26,179 nt of DNA from Saccoglossus kowalevskii (lineage: Eukaryota; Hemichordata; Enteropneusta; Harrimaniidae). The notes beneath the pieces are model-generated. The model was not told the origin of the DNA. It worked only from the letters and a program-made list of their open reading frames with translations, and made no database searches. Shown here in pieces: positions 21,291 to 26,179 of the stretch. The DNA is taken from assembly GCF_000003605.2 (NCBI RefSeq), contig NW_003137824.1, positions 229,760-255,938 on the forward strand, written 5' to 3'. How positions within the stretch are numbered: the stretch's first letter is position 1; each line of letters begins with the position of its first letter. Made by a program: the position numbers and the translations under genes.

Positions 21291-21605
21291 TTAAAATTTA
21301 CTTCCTTGTAGGATTACCTGAAACTGTATTTGGGACAGATTCAGTAGTTACGACTGTAGCCTACCGTCCAAAATTAATACAAGTATGAGATTTGTTCAAA
21401 ACACCAAGAAAGTAAACTTCGATGTAGAACTGCAAAAAACTCGAGTAGGATATTTTGTGTTGCTTCTTTCATATGAGCTGTAGGATTATCTTCACACTGA
21501 TCTAATAATAAACTTCTTTTGTAGCATGCTTATAATATATGTCTTCAACTTTTCACAGTTCTTCTGTCACCAGGTAGGAATCATTTAGTTTGCAGTCGGT
21601 TGAAA

Positions 21606-21760
21606 GCGGGGGGGGGGGTCGTCACCTGCGCATGCGTTAGATGGCCATAGGTGTCATTGTTTACAAACAATCGTCTACCCATTAGCCTTAGCGTTTTTAG
21701 CGTGTGTTATCGTCGATTGGGACTCAATTCCCGCGCTTGCGAAGGTGACCACCGTCCCGC
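21606..21760 (+). mobile_element. GTCGTC-end MITE, full copy
   Basis: About 155 bases. The left end is GCGGG followed by an 11-base G run region and GTCGTCACCTGCGCATGCG. The right end, reversed, is GCGGGACGGTGGTCACC. The internal sequence matches the inverted copy at 16460-16616. The G run explains length variation at the terminus. The reading frame at 21707-21910 overlaps the element and is spurious. Confidence 0.75.
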
Positions 21761-22870
21761 TAGAATCGACCGCATATAAGATTCGTACAGACAATTTATA
21801 ACTTCCTCTGTAAAGTCATAGCAATGTGGTAACAGACAACAACGTACCTCGACAAAATTTAAGTAGTCCCGAATCAAGTGGCACCAGGAGAATAAGCAAA
21901 TCGTTGTCATAACATTGAATCATTTGGTAGCACCAATAAAGAATTCCTTTCCTTGTAAATAATGATTGTTGCTCTCATCTATATTATTGATACTGTTATC
22001 ATATTTTTATTGATCTCACGAGTTGGCTGATGAAACCACTAGTGCCATACATTTTAAAAATATGCAAATTGAACTTCTTATCTAGTGTTTTAAATTGGAT
22101 TATAGTCTGTCAGCATAAAATGATGTAATTCCCTATCCCTATATGAAAGACGAGTGATTTACTTTATTTAATGTCCAAGCTCTTTCAATATATAAACAAC
22201 AACATCGTCCTCGTATTCGTGTTTATTCAGCAAACAGTGGACTTTGTCACGGTCTCCTTGCTGAATTTTGTTTGCATTTAATGTGTCAGGTACAAGCAGC
22301 GTGTTCTTTGAGTGACAGATTTATGTTTTTAACAAGAAGACAAATATGTTGTCTTTGTACTACAAATGAGAATGATTGCATGCGTCATAGTACTGAACTT
22401 GATTTCCCAAATTTTAATTTAGCTGTATTCTGATTTATAAATGGTACACAAAGATATAAATACTAGTATATTGTCGTAACGCATATCTCTGGATATTTTA
22501 GCAAAAACATGGACGTAAAACATAAATATACTGATTTTGAATTTATTGTATTGTTTACACACTATGATAAGCCAGAAATTATGAATTTTCCATATCTTTC
22601 AAGTAACATTTCTTCAACTCCAGCTTATGGCGAATACATGTCTCAAAGTTTAAGGTAGAGTAGAGCTAGAAGGTGAATGTCGAGTAAGACGTAGCTCTCT
22701 AGCTACAAATCGTGTTAAGCAGGGTTACCCGAGAAATAAACAGGTAAGACCTTCATCACGAACATGTTACCAAATAAGACTTGACTGTCAGGCAAATCAT
22801 GCGAGACAGCAATCTTAATTATATGACTCTATGAAGTTCTTCTTTGCCTTGTTACGATTAGATATTTATT
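21761..22870. other. Intergenic stretch, no gene seen
   Basis: AT-rich sequence with no long frame, tandem array or recognised transposon blocks. Confidence 0.45.
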
Positions 22871-22875
22871 ATAAT

Positions 22876-23102
22876 ACACTATTAGACCAATCATAGTGAG
22901 TGTAACTAGTCAGCAAAGTATGCTTACTCATTTCACTGTCTGAGTGGTCCACCATATGACACTGTCTGAATAGACTACAACACGACACTGTCAAAACACA
23001 TGTATAGGTGAAACACCACCTGGTACTGTACCACAACACTATTAAACCAATCATGGAGGATTTGACGAGTCAGAAAGTTAGACAAGGTATGCTTACTCAC
23101 TC
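22876..23102 (+). repeat. 160-bp-spaced direct repeat
   Basis: ACACTATTAGACCAATCAT at 22876 recurs as ACACTATTAAACCAATCAT at 23036, exactly 160 bases on. Both are followed by a similar stretch ending in TATGCTTACTCA. Short GACACTGTCTGA motifs recur between them. The frame at 22869-23054 merely spans the repeat. Confidence 0.75.
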
Positions 23103-23321
23103 CGGACACCGATGGTTCATGGTCAGTTGGTTAACTCTCACAGCACAATGTGGTTGACCACATAGACGCGAATATTGTTTTACGTGATTTGCTCAGGAGG
23201 TTTTTGTGGCGATTTGACGAGGGAGTGTTGTGCGACTGTGTTTCTGTGTGCCGACCAATTATACATGTAGCGTTGTGGCCCACCTCAACAGCCTAGTGTT
23301 GTGGTACAGTGTCAGGTGGTG
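23014..23321. mobile_element. Inverted-repeat element with 27-bp arms
   Basis: The left arm 23014-23040 (CACCACCTGGTACTGTACC then ACAACACT) and the right arm 23295-23321 reverse-complemented agree at 25 of 27 positions. The arms enclose about 255 bases without a frame. It could be a MITE or an inverted duplication of the adjoining direct repeat, since the left arm abuts the second direct-repeat unit. No clear target duplication was seen. Confidence 0.6.
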
Positions 23322-23329
23322 ATTAGATT

Positions 23330-24570
23330 CTATCTGGTTGGAGTAATTGACCCTGTGCCAACATAGTCGAGGGTAACTATTGAACAGATACTGCTATCAT
23401 TAATATCGATAATCTTGACATACGATATTAGGAAGGTGAACTCCCTAGGTCATCGTTGACAGATACAAACCACATGGGACACCCTACTCCTGCGTTCTTG
23501 CGTTCCTGAGTTCTTGCCATATTTGCCTAAATAAATAAAATTAAATGCCGGTATAAAATTGTATTTACGTATACTGAACAGCATGTGTACGATTATTGAG
23601 ATCTAGAAGCTTCCAAGTATTATTATAGCTGGTTTGTTTTCGCATGCCTGACAAAATATACTAGAAATTAAATTCATTTTCTACTTAATTATTGTGAAGA
23701 ACTTAATCACAAATTAGGTTTTATATTGAATTTTAATTATGCAAATGTCTGCATGTTTATGAAATGGACAAACATGATTTGATAAATACTTCTCGTTATA
23801 TTACATTTTATTACAGTTATGCAAGTTTTTTGTTCAAAAACATCTTTCATTTCACGATAAATCAATAAATTATTTTATTTTTGCTTTCCTTCTTTTCTAT
23901 TACTAGTATTGTGCTTTGTGACAGTGTTGCATACTTAGATGAATACTCACTGATTGTAGCTATACTACTTCAATATGTCGTATATTCTAACAAGCTTTCA
24001 CCGAGGACCCGGTTTTCCAGCCTTCCTGTTTTTTAATTTGTAAAGAAATTAAATAACTACGTAATTTTACAGGATATGGTAGATTTTCTACTTAATAAAC
24101 TGGTTTTACAAAATAACATTCCAAAATGTTGGATTTATTTCTGACATTTTATTTAAGATATTACCAGACAGATTTTGTTACCCAGTTTTCATGCCAACAC
24201 TGCTATCATGTTTCGCGTTGAATATGAGTATGTTAGGTACGAACAGCATTTAATTGCATTTCATCATCTTTCAAAACGACCCCCTTTTTTATGAGTGATA
24301 AATTTTGATTTCAATACAACAAACAAGTAACTGCCAATCGCAAATCCGTTGTTTTTACTCGTTTTACAAGTGAATGAAATATCTATATGTACTTATGTGG
24401 AAAGGCTTTTTGACGGTCAGTCAGACATGCGAGACTGTGGTGTATAATTGTGGGTGTTCATACATGAAAAAACAAAACATCAGAGATTGCAATTGTAGAT
24501 TGGTGAAACAAATCTACGTCGCTGGAGATGAATTTCTCCTTCGAAAAAAACAAAAGATGGCAGGTGGTTT
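23330..24570. other. Intergenic stretch, no supported gene
   Basis: AT-rich. The 110-codon frame at 24374-24706 has cysteines in its first half, but its second half is the repeat beginning near 24571, and nothing recognisable is encoded, so it is not called as a gene. Confidence 0.45.
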
Positions 24571-24803
24571 TTTAGCTCCCGTGAAACGGAGCTTATGTGG
24601 TACCGGTGTCTGTGACTCTGTGACTAAAATTTGTTCCACTGATAACTCAAGATCTAGAATTTCAATTCAAATGAAATTTGGCACACAGCTAATATATGAT
24701 GAGTAGATGCGCTGATTAGATTTTGGTGCAATTCCATGCATATTAATTAGTCAATTGATGCATTTATTAGTCCCCGTTCGGACGCCGTATCTGTATCTTA
24801 GAA
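24571..24803. repeat. Interspersed repeat with AGCTCC/GGAGCT hairpin at its start
   Basis: TTTTAGCTCCCGTGAAACGG then AGCT forms a hairpin (24574-24593). It is followed by a phrase-like sequence (CAAATGAAATTTGGCACACA, ending near a GTCCCCGTTCGGACG hairpin at about 24771) of the kind seen in interspersed repeats of marine invertebrate genomes, an attribution from general familiarity. It abuts the array that follows and may be part of the same family. Confidence 0.45.
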
Positions 24804-25192
24804 ATGCCTGGACCAATCACAATCAAACTTCACACATACATCATACATGATATTATACATATGCACGTCAATTTGTTTCATGATCTGATTCAAGATGGCC
24901 GAATTGCGGCCATTTTTGTGCTAAAAATCATCAAAATCAAGCATTTCTCGGCTGTTTACAGATGGATTTTGTTCAAACTTGGTATATACATTAGACATTA
25001 TAAGACCTTGATGCACGTCATTTTGTTTTACAATCTGATTCAAGATGGCCGAATGGAGGCCATTTTTGTGTTACAAAATCCTAAAAATATAGCATTTATT
25101 GGCTATTTACAGATGGATTTTGTTCAAACTTGGTATATACATTAGACATTATGGGACCTTGATGCAAATAATTTTGTTTTTCAGATAAGATT

Positions 25193-25219
25193 CAAAATAG
25201 CCGACTGGCGGCCATTTTG
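25193..25219. repeat. 27-bp hairpin of type B unit (first)
   Basis: CAAAATAGC, 9 bases, GCCATTTTG: inverted repeat with one mismatch. The same position in the other type B units (25463-25489 and 25764-25790) pairs perfectly over 9 bases. Confidence 0.7.
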
Positions 25220-25462
25220 TTTTAATGAATGTGGTTCTCGTGCCATATCGCTGACTTGCTTTTAAATATTCATTATACATCATGTCATAGGTATACAGAT
25301 ATATTGGTTTGATGATCCTATTCAAAATGGCCAAATGGTGGCAATTTTTGTGCTAAAAATCATCAAATATCAAGCATTTATGGATGGATTTCGTTCAAAC
25401 TTGGTACATATATTAGACATTACAGGTTCCTAATGCACATCATTTATTTTTCAGATCAGATT

Positions 25463-25489
25463 CAAAATGGCTGTCTGGCGGCCATTTTG
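25463..25489. repeat. 27-bp hairpin of type B unit (second)
   Basis: CAAAATGGC, spacer TGTCTGGCG, GCCATTTTG; a perfect 9-bp stem. Confidence 0.75.
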
Positions 25490-25763
25490 TTTTGATGAAT
25501 GGGCTTCTAGACCCATATCTCAGACTTGTGTTGACTGATTATATTCAAATTTTAAATATTCATTATACATCATGTCATAGATAAACAGATATATTGGTTT
25601 GACGATTCTATTCAAAATGGTCGAATGGTGGTCATTTTTGTGCTAAAAAATCATCAAATATCAAGCATTTCTGGCATTTATGGATGGATTTCGTTCAAAC
25701 TTGGTACATACATGAGACATTACGGGTTCCTGATGCACGTCATTTTATTTTTCAGATTAGACT

Positions 25764-25790
25764 CAAAATGGCTGACTGGCGGCCATTTTG
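25764..25790. repeat. 27-bp hairpin of type B unit (third)
   Basis: CAAAATGGC, spacer TGACTGGCG, GCCATTTTG; a perfect 9-bp stem. Each arm also contains AAAATGGC, close to the YY1-type core. Confidence 0.75.
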
Positions 25791-26114
25791 TTTTAATGAT
25801 TGGGCTTCTAGAGCCATAATTACTCATTTTACGCATTGAAGCTATACAACGTGACTGAAAGCACTTCCAATGTGATCTAATTTGTAAACAATCTTTTTGC
25901 ACACGACTCCCAGTGTCTTCTCCTCGAGCAGACAGTAATGTTTCACATTTGTTTTCGCATGGTTTCCATCTTACTCGAATAAAACGAAGCAGTTGATTCC
26001 TATTTTACTTAGTGTTTATTCTTGTTTGATATTTTTAAACAAAAATGCACTCATTAAACAAATAGTAAATATGCGAGTTTTTTGTTTTTGCCGAACAAGG
26101 ACAAGGAAGGCAAA

Positions 26115-26179
26115 ATGGCGGTAGTTTTGTGTCGGGTCGATCGCAATCTTCGGTTTGTATCAAAAGCACGTCTCACAAA
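26115..26179 (+). CDS. Possible 5' end of a gene running off the window
   Basis: ATG in a favourable context (AAAATGG) opens a frame that stays open for 21 codons to the edge, beginning MAVVLCRVDRNLRFVSKARL. Local composition is more GC-rich than the AT-rich stretch before it. The frame is short and AAAATGGC also belongs to the neighbouring repeat family, so this may be chance. The sequence past the window is needed. Confidence 0.22.
   Translation, partial: MAVVLCRVDRNLRFVSKARLT

Larger units (their letters stand above)
24804..25815 (+). repeat. Array of interlocked ~150-bp units, alternating type A and type B
   Basis: Related units recur with anchors at 24887, 25037, 25189, 25319, 25459, 25610 and 25761 (GATTCAAGATGGCC or GATTCAAAATGGC). 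Type A continues with ATTTTTGTGCTAAAAATCATC and ends TTCGTTCAAACTTGGTA. Type B carries CTGGCGGCCATTTTG, then TTCT-G-GCCATAT and a GTCATAGGTATACAGATATA phrase. The first copies are A-A at 150-152 bases. Later copies alternate A and B, giving a compound unit of about 270-300 bases. Open frames in this region (24804-25145, 25625-25819 and opposites) are repeat shadows. Confidence 0.85.

Noticed and set aside
24374-24706. 110-codon frame with a cysteine-rich first half
   Set aside because: The second half is interspersed repeat, there is no signal peptide or recognisable domain, and cysteine spacing follows no family I know.
24804-25145. 113-codon plus-strand frame
   Set aside because: Its protein repeats with the 150-bp array units, so it is translated repeat sequence.

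Overview
The window is nuclear DNA of an animal, most likely a marine invertebrate. The evidence is a nine-exon gene with GT-AG introns, AT-rich non-coding sequence, tandem satellites, small inverted-repeat elements, and decayed Gypsy and LINE retroelements. The phylum cannot be fixed from this sequence. There is no bacterial-style gene organisation.

Layout, left to right. (1) 1-416 holds 13 copies of a 32-bp minisatellite with a 256-bp higher-order pattern, inside the last intron of a plus-strand gene. (2) 861-1182 is the terminal coding exon of that gene. It encodes a Pro/Ser/Thr-rich tail ending in a short conserved-looking segment, and an AT-rich 3'UTR follows. (3) About 2-5.5 kb shows no gene. 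A 94-codon coding-like fragment of unknown origin lies at 5541-5823 on the minus strand. (4) 6.07-6.9 kb is a repeat island: diverged copies of a roughly 97-bp unit, one of them interrupted by a 297-bp inverted-repeat element, followed by a 65-bp tandem repeat. (5) About 7.5-9.0 kb is a decayed Ty3/Gypsy pol (RNase H, linker, zinc finger, integrase) on the minus strand. (6) About 10.9-11.45 kb is a decayed LINE reverse transcriptase on the minus strand.

(7) 13359-20772 on the minus strand is the main gene. Nine exons can be joined without a phase break into a 495-residue SLC7 light-chain amino-acid transporter (LAT / y+LAT / b0,+AT group). It has the family signatures and the extracellular cysteine used to bond a heavy subunit of the CD98hc/rBAT type. 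Its likely promoter, 50-100 bp upstream of the ATG, carries a palindromic GTCACGTGAC E-box and a TGACGTA element. Introns 2 and 3 contain small mobile elements, and intron 2 holds a weak antisense VKOR-like fragment.

(8) 20.9-26.1 kb is repeat-rich intergenic sequence. It has two inverted-repeat elements that share GTCGTC-type termini with those at 6.1 and 16.5 kb, a 160-bp direct repeat with 27-bp inverted arms, and at 24.8-25.8 kb an array of interlocked units. Several of these units carry a 27-bp hairpin of the form CAAAATGGC-N9-GCCATTTTG. The last 65 bases could be the start of another plus-strand gene.

No novel multi-gene system is visible. The best leads are the unusual TM6 motif of the transporter, the GTCGTC-terminus element family (including an internal empty-site comparison), and the conserved hairpin in the 25-kb array that recurs in an intron of the transporter gene.
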